In this document: piece after piece, positions 11,309 to 18,877 of the stretch
How positions within the stretch are numbered: the stretch's first letter is position 1
How the letters are laid out: every line of letters begins with the position of its first letter
Virus record (IMG/VR): IMGVR_UViG_3300022602_000304
Location: 1-29,756 of that record
Origin: a virus
Strand: one strand, 5' to 3'
DNA length: 29,756 nucleotides
Made by a program: the position numbers and the translations under genes
Notes under the pieces: generated by a model
What the model saw: the letters and a program-made list of their open reading frames with translations, nothing else
Database searches by the model: none
What the model was told of the DNA's origin: nothing

Positions 11309-11343
11309 TATTTATTGGATTTAATTAAGTGCGTAGTTAATAA
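11309..11343 (-). promoter_or_regulatory. late-type promoter module for gp6 (copy 2 of a 35-bp element)
   Basis: On the minus strand this holds AATAAATA (11316-11309), a match to the T4 late -10 box TATAAATA, 18 nt upstream of the gp6 ATG. Eight bases further upstream is the block AACTACGCACTTAA (11338-11325), which would sit at about -35 to -22. The same block, at the same distance from the same box, recurs at 16973-17007; by eye 28-29 of the 35 positions agree. The block overlaps the gp25 stop codon. The promoter role is inferred from the box and from both copies preceding late genes. Confidence 0.6.
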
Positions 11344-11774
11344 GTAAGACCGTTAGCTTGATCAAAGTTCAGTTGCAGAGCTTCTTGAAGATTATACAAA
11401 AAATACTTTAGTTCACACTGAATCTGTATACCAGTATCGTAAGGTGTAATCACAATATTACTAGCTTGTATTCTAGGGTCACTGTTAAAAATCTCGTTAA
11501 CATTTTGCATGATTAAATTTTGAATTTCCGGAGTTAAAGGCTCAAATAACATATCCCATATAATTGTTCCAAAATTTGGTTGCATAAGCCGTTCACCCTT
11601 ACGTACATAAAAATGATTGAGTAGATCTTGCTTAATTAATTCAAAGTCATAGAGAGAAAAGTTTTGTGTATTGGTATTGACTGTGCTAAATCCCTTGTAG
11701 ACCTGAGAGGTATTTTTACCTTGAGGTGGATTTTTTGCATTAACCGGTGTACCTGTATAAAGAGTTATTGCCAT
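11337..11774 (-). CDS. 25: baseplate wedge protein gp25
   Basis: This is a gp25-like wedge protein of 145 aa (T4 gp25 is 132 aa), part of the core wedge with gp6 and gp53 and the point where sheath polymerisation starts. The family core is visible in order: a basic RKGERLMQPNFGT segment, IIWDMLFEPLTPEIQNLI, then DPRI followed by a short beta region. I chose the ATG at 11774, two bases after the stop of the spike gene, because the product then starts MAITLYTG and AAGGA lies 11 nt upstream. A TTG at 11813 would add 13 residues inside the preceding gene and has no family support. It sits between the spike gene and gp6 in the baseplate operon. Confidence 0.92.
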   Translation of the reverse strand: MAITLYTGTPVNAKNPPQGKNTSQVYKGFSTVNTNTQNFSLYDFELIKQDLLNHFYVRKGERLMQPNFGTIIWDMLFEPLTPEIQNLIMQNVNEIFNSDPRIQASNIVITPYDTGIQIQCELKYFLYNLQEALQLNFDQANGLTY

Positions 11775-11776
11775 GA

Positions 11777-13363
11777 TTATCCATTTCCTTTTAAGAATGT
11801 GTCCATTGGACAACTGTAAGTTTTCCAGGCATCGGGTGGAGAAATAGCACTTCCAGATTCTCTATCTGTCTTATCTGTTTTGTAACTAGAAGGATCTAAG
11901 TTTTCATGTCCTGGATAAGGTTCAGTTGTAGGAATACGTAACATAATGCTAGTAATAGTACTGCCGTCTTGTGCCGGATTATCAAACGTACTAAGCGGAT
12001 CGGGCGGGCTAGCTGTATCAGAAGCAGACGACACGCCTGAATTCAAATTGATATCTCCGCCATCGATACTGGTATTTGCGGCTTTGATATTCATATTGCC
12101 GCCGCTGGTAAGATTATTACCTCCAGAAGTATTAAGGTCAAAATCTCCTCCGGTAACAGTAACTTTTGTTGTTCCTGCTATCTGTTCGTCATGGGTGCCG
12201 GCTACTTTGATAGCTACTTTTCCGTCAACTATAGTTATTTTATCTTTGCCGACTTCTGTCTGGTGTCTTTCTGCTACCTTAAGATTAAAATTCCTACCTG
12301 CTTCTATGTTAATATCTCTGTCTGCATAAAAATTTAAGTCGTTGCCTGTATGGATACTAATACTATCTTGAGCATAGATATCTATTTTACCATCGCTAGT
12401 CAGTTCAATCCAACTAGTTCCTCTACTGTTAGTAATGTAGATCAGATCTTCAGTATTATGTAATAGAATCTGATGTCCGGTGCGTGTTCGCAATCTAATC
12501 AATTCATTAGCAGGCTTAGTGACATCACCATCTTTATCTCCTGCGTCGATACTAGCATACGTTGGCGGGCCACTGCTGGCATCTGTTTTTCTCAACCAGT
12601 TAGCATCTCCATCATCCATTACAAACGTGCTGCCGCCTAGTCTACTTACCCATGCATCTGTTACCTTCCATTCAGCTTTTCCTATATCTCCTTTTTTAGC
12701 ATCAGGTTGCTTATCAAGAGGACCGGGAGTGCTTATACCAAACACGTTACTAGGACTTTCTCTTCTAGAACTACTAGTTGTAATTCCTCGTATATCGTCT
12801 AACAACAATCCTTGTTGATCTAAAACTTGAGAGAAAGGATGTGTTGGTTTAAGATTTTTTTCAGGATCTCCGGTATTGTTATTGCCTGAATACGACTTAT
12901 CATATTCAGCAGTTGGAACTCTACTTGCTGAATCTCCTGTGCTAGTTGTCACTGGCCCTTCTACCGACTGTTGAGTAGCGGCTAGCCCTGGCATCATAAA
13001 ATTCATGTTGTCATCGGGAACACAGCCTATCCAATAACCACGTTTAGGATCACCGTCAATGAAAATAATTACAACTGTCACTCCTACATCGGGAGGAACC
13101 ATCCACATACCATAACTTTTTTGTGTATCATTGTAGTCATTATTCTCGCCTGTAAAGGCAACACTAGTTACTCCATAAAAAGGACTTAGATATTTTACCT
13201 GATGTAACTGCGTTTCAGAACTGCTGGCACCAACTGCTCGTAATATTTCAACTTCTAAAATTCCCATATAAGTGGGATCGAGATTACTTACAACTCTTGC
13301 AAGAAATGGACCAGGTTTTCCTTCTTTAGGTTGCGATGAATATAGTTCGTTTTGATCTGTCAT
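11777..13363 (-). CDS. 5: baseplate central spike protein gp5-like, without lysozyme domain
   Basis: This spike protein sits under the tail tube and pierces the host envelope. Residues about 15-130 look like the gp5/VgrG OB-fold: FLARVVSNLDPTYMGILEVE, then GMWMVPPDVGVTVVIIFIDG and RGYWIGCVPD. The C-terminal half has the repeating short-strand pattern of a triple-stranded beta-helix (HTGNDLNFYADRDINIEAGR, then GG-rich repeats to about 450). T4 gp5 (575 aa) has a lysozyme domain between these parts. Here (528 aa) the linker is polar and low in complexity (about 145-230) and shows no lysozyme-like E/D/T catalytic pattern. The ATG at 13363 lies 5 nt after the upstream stop and has GGAA before it. 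The product should trimerise on the hub protein encoded just upstream. Confidence 0.85.
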   Translation of the reverse strand: MTDQNELYSSQPKEGKPGPFLARVVSNLDPTYMGILEVEILRAVGASSSETQLHQVKYLSPFYGVTSVAFTGENNDYNDTQKSYGMWMVPPDVGVTVVIIFIDGDPKRGYWIGCVPDDNMNFMMPGLAATQQSVEGPVTTSTGDSASRVPTAEYDKSYSGNNNTGDPEKNLKPTHPFSQVLDQQGLLLDDIRGITTSSSRRESPSNVFGISTPGPLDKQPDAKKGDIGKAEWKVTDAWVSRLGGSTFVMDDGDANWLRKTDASSGPPTYASIDAGDKDGDVTKPANELIRLRTRTGHQILLHNTEDLIYITNSRGTSWIELTSDGKIDIYAQDSISIHTGNDLNFYADRDINIEAGRNFNLKVAERHQTEVGKDKITIVDGKVAIKVAGTHDEQIAGTTKVTVTGGDFDLNTSGGNNLTSGGNMNIKAANTSIDGGDINLNSGVSSASDTASPPDPLSTFDNPAQDGSTITSIMLRIPTTEPYPGHENLDPSSYKTDKTDRESGSAISPPDAWKTYSCPMDTFLKGNG

Positions 13364-13368
13364 ATAAG

Positions 13369-15630
13369 TTATTCCACGGCTGCCGATCCTGAAGTTGGTG
13401 CTGGATCTTTTTTCTCATTTGACACGTTTATTGTTGCAGATTTATCACCGCTACCAGACAATTCTTGTCCATTACGCCTGGGTCCTGAAAGTGATTGTGT
13501 AAATTGTCCTCCGGAAAATCTACTGACAACTTGTATGACTCTGTAGATACCACTCCAAGCCAGTACCGGAGCGCTTTTTGTTGATTTTCCAAAATCGTAC
13601 AATCCAGTTGTTTGATTAATATCGACAGGACTTCTAAAATTAACCTTGATATCTACTTCACCGTTTTGATAATTTACTGTGCCGTCATGATTTAAGTTTT
13701 GATACTGAGTCGGTGAAGATGTATAGTTTCCTGTTCCACTCTGTGCTATCCAATAAGGATCTCCTATTATCTGTAGATCCAATTGCATCATTCCAGATGC
13801 ACTAGTAATAGCTTCGTGAAATTGTCTTGCAACTCTAGTGCCTTCTGTTTCAATTCCTCCTCCGCCTTTATTATCAGAAGATGTTTGTGTTCCGCCATAG
13901 TTTACACTAGTAGGAGTAACACCTAATTTTTTTTCAGGTGCTTTACCATCACCTACAGGAATTACATTAGCTTTATCTGTGCCTTCAGCTCCACTAGTTT
14001 GCGCTTGACTCTTATTATCTTGTGTTTTCTTTGTAGTTGTAGCTGCCATCTTGGCTACAAATCCGGTTTTGAATTCTATATGGAATTTTAATACGTCGAC
14101 ATTTTTGCCAGTATAGATATAGTCATAAACTTTAACACATTGTTTTTCAAGTTCAGCAAACCCCGGAGCTTTTTTGTTTGCTTCAACTTGACCGCTACTA
14201 GTATGCACTGTATAAGGCACTATTCGATATACAATTACTCTTGGAATATCACCTGTTGCAGTATCAACATTGCCAGAACCTTGTTGATATAATTGAGTAT
14301 CAACCCTAAACCACTGTCTTTGTCCCTTGCTATCAATATTGCCTTGTTTTAATTGTGTGGTAACATAGTCGCTGTTTAGTATAACTGCTTCTATAGCAGT
14401 AGGAATATCTGTATCTTGGCTAAATTTAATATCACTGATAGTTGGATTAACACCGTTATTGCTCCTAATAACATCTCCACCAACAATAACTTTTTGATCT
14501 TTACCCACCGGAGCATCGCCTTTACGTGTTTCTCCATAGCCCATCTTGGCCTTGCCTATGTCGTTAACATTTGCAGGATCCTGTACATAGGTGTTATTGG
14601 CCGGAATCGTGCTTTTTACTAAACCTAACTGCTGTGTAATTGCATCTAAAGAATTAGACTTAGTCGATGCAGTTGCACCTGTAGAATCTTCTGTCGCTCC
14701 GCTTTTACTAGATCCTGCACTACTAACATCTTTAGGAAACAAAATTACAATCTGATCTGGAATATTAACTACTTTTTCTGTTTTTAATTGTTGTAGTCTT
14801 TTATTTAGGACTACTTGAAGACTTTTTTCTCCTGTTTGCAAAACTTCCTGCACAGTTGTACCTTTAACACTTGCATCTGTTTTAACTGTTCCATGTTGCT
14901 GACTTAACGCAGGAGCATTACATGGGTAGCAGTCGCAACGATAAACGGCACCTCGTTCGTCAACTGTCATTGTAATATTTTGGAAATGGAATGGTATTTT
15001 CCGGCTAGTGTTTGGAATATTTGCCATAGTTCCATTTTCTTTAGATCCTCTAAAATCTATAGTTAAGAGATAAGGCGCTTTAGTATAGTTGTCTTGTTTT
15101 ACATTCCATGCCGCTTGTTGTAAAGACATAATAAACGTACCCATACTGTATGGTTCGATTATGTCAAACGACATTTTGAACATATTAGTTGTATTGTTTT
15201 TTTCAAAACCTATATTGCTGGTAATTTCTAAATTATCTATGATATAATCAAATTGTCCAAACGGTGTTTTAATTCTATTGGATGGATCTGCGTTAGCATC
15301 TTTAAGAATGTAATTTAATTTTCCGCCTTTCATATAACTTTTATCTGGATTATTAAACTGATCTGACGTCAATACCGCAAGTCCTATAACATAATCATAA
15401 CTAGCATAATCAAAAAGAGGATTTTTTAACGGAAGTTTTACGCCCGATAAAGGCTTGAAAAAACTTCCTATACCGCTGACCACACCAGATACTAGATCTC
15501 CAACCGACGACAGTGCGCTTGCAGGACTAAAATTTGCAAGGTCCGATAACCCATTACTAATTGTATCTGAAACCGATGCTGTAGCAGAATCTATAGTGCC
15601 ACTTATATTATCAAGACTTGGCAATCCCAT
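13369..15630 (-). CDS. baseplate hub-like structural protein (gp27 position)
   Basis: This 753-residue protein lies directly upstream of the gp5-like spike gene, where a hub subunit that carries the spike is expected. The N-terminus (about 1-60) is small-residue and amphipathic. Residues about 75-250 form a beta-rich domain (YDYVIGLAVLTSDQF, then FDIIEPYSMGTFIMSLQQAA). The C-terminal region has a MMQLDLQIIGDPYWIAQSGT motif and ends FTQSLSGPRRNGQEL. I recall such proteins in marine T4-like phages labelled only as structural. A CDCYPC run near residue 230 could bind metal or form disulfides. Gp27 homology is inferred from position and fold impression; there is no direct alignment. It starts at ATG 15630, one base after the gp53-like stop. 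Confidence 0.7.
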   Translation of the reverse strand: MGLPSLDNISGTIDSATASVSDTISNGLSDLANFSPASALSSVGDLVSGVVSGIGSFFKPLSGVKLPLKNPLFDYASYDYVIGLAVLTSDQFNNPDKSYMKGGKLNYILKDANADPSNRIKTPFGQFDYIIDNLEITSNIGFEKNNTTNMFKMSFDIIEPYSMGTFIMSLQQAAWNVKQDNYTKAPYLLTIDFRGSKENGTMANIPNTSRKIPFHFQNITMTVDERGAVYRCDCYPCNAPALSQQHGTVKTDASVKGTTVQEVLQTGEKSLQVVLNKRLQQLKTEKVVNIPDQIVILFPKDVSSAGSSKSGATEDSTGATASTKSNSLDAITQQLGLVKSTIPANNTYVQDPANVNDIGKAKMGYGETRKGDAPVGKDQKVIVGGDVIRSNNGVNPTISDIKFSQDTDIPTAIEAVILNSDYVTTQLKQGNIDSKGQRQWFRVDTQLYQQGSGNVDTATGDIPRVIVYRIVPYTVHTSSGQVEANKKAPGFAELEKQCVKVYDYIYTGKNVDVLKFHIEFKTGFVAKMAATTTKKTQDNKSQAQTSGAEGTDKANVIPVGDGKAPEKKLGVTPTSVNYGGTQTSSDNKGGGGIETEGTRVARQFHEAITSASGMMQLDLQIIGDPYWIAQSGTGNYTSSPTQYQNLNHDGTVNYQNGEVDIKVNFRSPVDINQTTGLYDFGKSTKSAPVLAWSGIYRVIQVVSRFSGGQFTQSLSGPRRNGQELSGSGDKSATINVSNEKKDPAPTSGSAAVE

Positions 15631-15631
15631 A

Positions 15632-15934
15632 TTATAAACCTAAAAGAGACGTTAAGGAACTTTTTTTACAGATATAGATTTGTGTACCTGGAGCAAAATC
15701 TAAAACAGGATCTTGTAAGACATCTAAATTCCGCTGAATAAAAATCCACCACAGATTAGGATCTTGATACAAATCGGCTGCTAACAAATCTGGTCTGTAA
15801 GCATATTGTGGTTCAATTGTGTATAGATAATCATCCACTTCTGCAGGCACAGGTCGTATCACTAACACATCTAAATAATTGTTAGTTATAGGAGTATTAT
15901 ACCAAGGAGTAGTATTAGAATAGTAAACAGCCAT
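15632..15934 (-). CDS. 53: baseplate wedge protein gp53-like
   Basis: This 100-residue protein carries the gp53 family pattern: YAYRPDLLAADLYQDPNLWW (about 44-63), then IFIQRNLDVLQDPVLDFAPG and a short strand (TQIYICKKS). This LysM-like core is the part of T4 gp53 (196 aa) that clamps neighbouring wedges together, so this is a short version of the family. The gene lies 3 nt after the junction-protein gene and 1 nt before the hub gene, so translation is probably coupled. Its own ribosome binding site is weak. Confidence 0.8.
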   Translation of the reverse strand: MAVYYSNTTPWYNTPITNNYLDVLVIRPVPAEVDDYLYTIEPQYAYRPDLLAADLYQDPNLWWIFIQRNLDVLQDPVLDFAPGTQIYICKKSSLTSLLGL

Positions 15935-15937
15935 AAA

Positions 15938-16948
15938 TTAAATATATCCAAACGAGTTATTAAGATAGCCGCCGCCAACAAATCTATCAAGACTGAAGTT
16001 CTTAGCACTGTTTCTACTGTAGATAGGCTGTAGTGTTACGTTAAAACTGCTCTTTGTCGGTACGTGGCTAACTCCGCCGCTAGTACTTCCGCCTAACCCA
16101 AGAGATCCGGCTAGTCCTGCAATTTGTCCTACTCCGCCTGCTATGCTACTTATTCCGCCTGCTATGTCTGACAGTGCTCCTCCTGGATCACCTAACCCTC
16201 CGATTGCGCCTGCTAGTCCTCCTATGCTGTCAGATACACCCTGTATGTCACCGGCAGCACTACCTACTACATTTACTCCTATATAATCAGACTGTGCGTC
16301 TAATGTTGTATTAAAACTAGTCACAACAACGGGTATGTTCTTGAAAACATAGTTGCCATATCCGTTTAAGAAAACTACAGGAGGAGGATTACCGGCCTTA
16401 GGGTCATTTCCTGCAAACATTTTGGTAAGACTACGTAAATAATGAACTGCGGCAATCCAGTATAACCCTTGTGTAGCATCTTCAACGTTCATAGGAGCAG
16501 TGATTGTTATCTGCCCTGGTTCACTATTTTTGAACGCCTGGAATGTATAGTTGGTATGTACTGTAGGAACTGCACTATATGTGGCAGTACTTGCAATAGT
16601 AATTGAAGGAGTATAAGGAAATATGAGACCACCTGCATCTTTTAAGGGCTTAAGAACTGGACTACTTTTGAAACTGGTCCAGTTTGCAAGACTTAATCTT
16701 ACACGCCAATCATTTGCTGCCGCATCACCCCCAAAACTACTAACTGCACTGACAATATCGCCAACTGCTTCACCTGCTTCAGGTAAATTAACTGATCGAA
16801 GTGCGCTCATTACACCGCCAGGATCGCTATTGTATCCTGTGCCGAGTGCGCTGGCCAAATTACTGGCCACATTTACACCTTGGCTAGCGGCACCGATTAG
16901 ATTCTGTGAAGCAGTTGCAGTTTGGATGAAACTATCGCCTAAAGCCAT
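15938..16948 (-). CDS. baseplate / tail-tube junction protein (gp48-like by position)
   Basis: This is the first gene of the leftward baseplate operon, 336 aa. The central domain (about 105-235) has LIFPYTPSITIASTATYSAV, then HTNYTFQAFKNSEPGQITIT, a YWIAAVHYLRSLTKM helix, and NGYGNYVFKNIPVVVTSFN. This pattern occurs in baseplate and tube-initiator proteins of marine T4-like phages. A glycine-rich, weakly hydrophobic segment follows (about 243-290, GG-AG-GG repeats). T4 gp48 (tail-tube cap, 364 aa) and gp54 are of similar size and role, but I cannot show which it matches, so no symbol is given. The ATG at 16948 has a strong AAAAGGAG at 9 nt spacing and a late-type promoter just upstream. Confidence 0.72.
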   Translation of the reverse strand: MALGDSFIQTATASQNLIGAASQGVNVASNLASALGTGYNSDPGGVMSALRSVNLPEAGEAVGDIVSAVSSFGGDAAANDWRVRLSLANWTSFKSSPVLKPLKDAGGLIFPYTPSITIASTATYSAVPTVHTNYTFQAFKNSEPGQITITAPMNVEDATQGLYWIAAVHYLRSLTKMFAGNDPKAGNPPPVVFLNGYGNYVFKNIPVVVTSFNTTLDAQSDYIGVNVVGSAAGDIQGVSDSIGGLAGAIGGLGDPGGALSDIAGGISSIAGGVGQIAGLAGSLGLGGSTSGGVSHVPTKSSFNVTLQPIYSRNSAKNFSLDRFVGGGYLNNSFGYI

Positions 16949-16972
16949 AATAAAATACTCCTTTTGATGTAT

Positions 16973-17007
16973 TATTTATTTGACTTTGTTAAGTGCGTAG
17001 TTTATAA
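16973..17007 (-). promoter_or_regulatory. late-type promoter module for the baseplate operon (copy 1 of a 35-bp element)
   Basis: On the minus strand AATAAATA (16980-16973) lies 24 nt upstream of the first baseplate gene. The block AACTACGCACTTAA (17002-16989) sits exactly 8 nt further upstream, as in the copy at 11309-11343. The T4 late box TATAAATA is known to act without a -35 element; the conserved block is additional. It overlaps a sigma70-like promoter on the other strand. Confidence 0.6.
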
Positions 17008-17008
17008 T
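16980..17008 (+). promoter_or_regulatory. sigma70-type promoter for the gp55-47-46 operon
   Basis: TTGACT (16980-16985) and TATAAT (17003-17008) are separated by exactly 17 nt, close to the ideal host sigma70 promoter. Transcription would start near 17015, leaving a short leader with GAGGA 9 nt before the gp55 ATG at 17032. This suits early or middle expression by host polymerase before the late sigma factor is made. It lies on the opposite strand of the same DNA as the late promoter module. Confidence 0.7.
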
Positions 17009-17031
17009 TAATCATTAGAGGACTCTACAGG

Positions 17032-17871
17032 ATGACAGCGAAAGTAAATTACCTAAACAACAAGGATATGTTGTTAGAAATACATAGATCAAAAACATCT
17101 TATTGTGTTTTTACCAAAAAAGAATATCACCAATATGATCTAATAGTACCCAGTTTAGACAAAATCAATATAAGAACTATAGCGGAAGCCAAACGTGTAC
17201 AGGCTAAACGATTAGGTCAACAGGAGTTTGAACGTAGAAAGAAAGCAGGAGAAAAGATAAAACTAGCCGATTGCGAAGTTGACTATAAAAAAATTGCTAA
17301 AACAGATGTGATATTCAGAGTTATGACTTTTGATCACATTCCACTTAATAATACTCGTAAAAAGAATCCCAAAAGCCTTGCTGACCATAGGGACAAGGTC
17401 AATTTCCCGCCATTCCAACACTGGAAATTTGATAATGACGATCCCGAGAAACTGATCTGTGTAGGTAAAAGCCACTGGAAAGGTACTTTAGAAAAAGGCC
17501 ATTTTGATAAAGATGCAGGACAAATTACAGATACACTTGCTCGCATGATGATAAAACTGTGCGAAAGGTATGCTACCCGTGGAAATGTACGTGGCTACAC
17601 ATACAACGACGAAATGAAAGGCATGGCTATCTTGCAATTAACGCAGATTGGTCTGCAATTTGATGAATCAAAATCAGATAATCCGTTTGCATACTTTACT
17701 GCGGCTGTTACCAACAGCTTCGTTCGTGTTATTAATACAGAAAAACGTAATCAAAACATCCGCGATGACATTTTAGAAATGAACGGAATGAATCCTAGTT
17801 ATAGTCGTACCGGTGCTGGAGAGCATGCGGCCGCAATGAAACGCAACAATGAGGATATGAGTAGTGAGTAA
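17032..17871 (+). CDS. 55: late transcription sigma factor gp55
   Basis: Gp55 binds host RNA polymerase core and directs it to late promoters with a TATAAATA-like -10 box. The N-terminus VNYLNNKDMLLEI parallels the T4 start NYVNNKELLQAI as I remember it. The sigma core lies at about residues 163-250: a DTLARMMIKLCERY helix, GYTYNDEM, and the diagnostic SDNPFAYFTAAVTNSFVRVI with EKRNQN. Between them are about 120-135 residues (about 25-160) with no T4 counterpart. They include an RRKKAGEKIK basic stretch and VIFRVMTFDHIPL. The product is 279 aa against 185 in T4. The C-terminal end (AAAMKRNNEDMSSE) is polar and does not resemble the hydrophobic clamp-binding tail of T4 gp55. It leads the operon with gp47 and overlaps that start. 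Confidence 0.9.
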   Translation: MTAKVNYLNNKDMLLEIHRSKTSYCVFTKKEYHQYDLIVPSLDKINIRTIAEAKRVQAKRLGQQEFERRKKAGEKIKLADCEVDYKKIAKTDVIFRVMTFDHIPLNNTRKKNPKSLADHRDKVNFPPFQHWKFDNDDPEKLICVGKSHWKGTLEKGHFDKDAGQITDTLARMMIKLCERYATRGNVRGYTYNDEMKGMAILQLTQIGLQFDESKSDNPFAYFTAAVTNSFVRVINTEKRNQNIRDDILEMNGMNPSYSRTGAGEHAAAMKRNNEDMSSE

Positions 17872-18877
17872 TTTATTCAAAAAAGTAGCATGTTTTACAG
17901 ATATCCACTTTGGATTAAAGTCTAACAGTAGCGTTCACAACCAAGACTGTGAGGACTTTGTAGATTGGTATATTGCTAAAGCAAAGGAGGAAGGTTGTGA
18001 TACAGGTATCTTTATGGGTGATTGGCATCATAATCGTAATAGCCTTAACATTACTACAATGGATTATAGCCTTAGGGCCTTGGAGAAGTTGGGACAAGCG
18101 TTTGATCAGTTCTACTTCTTTCCTGGTAATCATGATTTGTATTATAAAGATAAACGAGACATACACTCTGTGGAGTTTGGAAAATATATTCCTGGTGTTA
18201 CTGTGGTACACGAGCCTACTACTATTGGAGATGTCACACTTTGTCCGTGGCTGGTGGGCGAAGAGTGGCGAAGTATCGGCAAAAAAGGCGGCAAATACAT
18301 CTTCGGACACTTCGAACTACCTAGCTTCTTCATGAACGCAATGGTACAGATGCCGGATCATGGAGAGATAAAACTTGATAGTTTTACAGGATACGAACTA
18401 GGATTCAGTGGACACTTTCACAAACGACAACAACAAAAGAATATGATCTATATCGGTAATGCATTTCCGCATAACTATGCCGATGCATGGGACGATGAGC
18501 GCGGCATGATGGTATTAGAATGGGGAGGAATCCCGGAATATCATACGTGGCCCAATCAACCTACATTTAGAACTATCAAACTAAGCGAATTGATTGATCG
18601 TGCAGATCAAATTATATTGCCCAAGCAACATTTACGTGTTACACTGGATATAGACATCAGTTACGAAGAAGCTAGCTTTGTTAAAGAAAAGTTTATGGCA
18701 GATTATGATGTTCGTGAATTGATTTTAATAGCAGAAAAGAAAGATATCGAAATTAATACCAATATCGATGTACAGAGTTTTGAAAGTGTTGATCAAATTG
18801 TTAGCAGTCAGATTATTAATATTGATAGCGACACTTACGACAAAAATACATTACTAGCAATTTATAACGACCTATGA
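17864..18877 (+). CDS. 47: recombination endonuclease subunit gp47 (Mre11-like)
   Basis: This is the Mre11-type nuclease subunit that, with gp46, resects DNA ends for recombination-dependent replication and repair. All phosphoesterase motifs are present: DIH (13-15), GDWHHN (52-57), GNHD (88-91), GHFE (148-151) and GHFHKR (183-188), giving the two-metal site. The length of 337 aa matches T4 gp47 (339 aa). The start is a GTG at 17864 with GAGG 9 nt upstream, inside the end of gp55, so the genes overlap by 8 bases and are probably coupled. The stop overlaps the gp46 start as ATGA. Confidence 0.95.
   Translation: MSNLFKKVACFTDIHFGLKSNSSVHNQDCEDFVDWYIAKAKEEGCDTGIFMGDWHHNRNSLNITTMDYSLRALEKLGQAFDQFYFFPGNHDLYYKDKRDIHSVEFGKYIPGVTVVHEPTTIGDVTLCPWLVGEEWRSIGKKGGKYIFGHFELPSFFMNAMVQMPDHGEIKLDSFTGYELGFSGHFHKRQQQKNMIYIGNAFPHNYADAWDDERGMMVLEWGGIPEYHTWPNQPTFRTIKLSELIDRADQIILPKQHLRVTLDIDISYEEASFVKEKFMADYDVRELILIAEKKDIEINTNIDVQSFESVDQIVSSQIINIDSDTYDKNTLLAIYNDL

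Noticed and set aside
11775-11813. TTG start at 11813 for gp25
   Set aside because: It would overlap the spike gene by 37 bases; the ATG at 11774 gives the expected family length and follows the stop by two bases.
16623-16967. Rightward 114-codon frame opposite the first baseplate gene
   Set aside because: It overlaps a well-supported gene and its promoter; the composition is that of a shadow frame.
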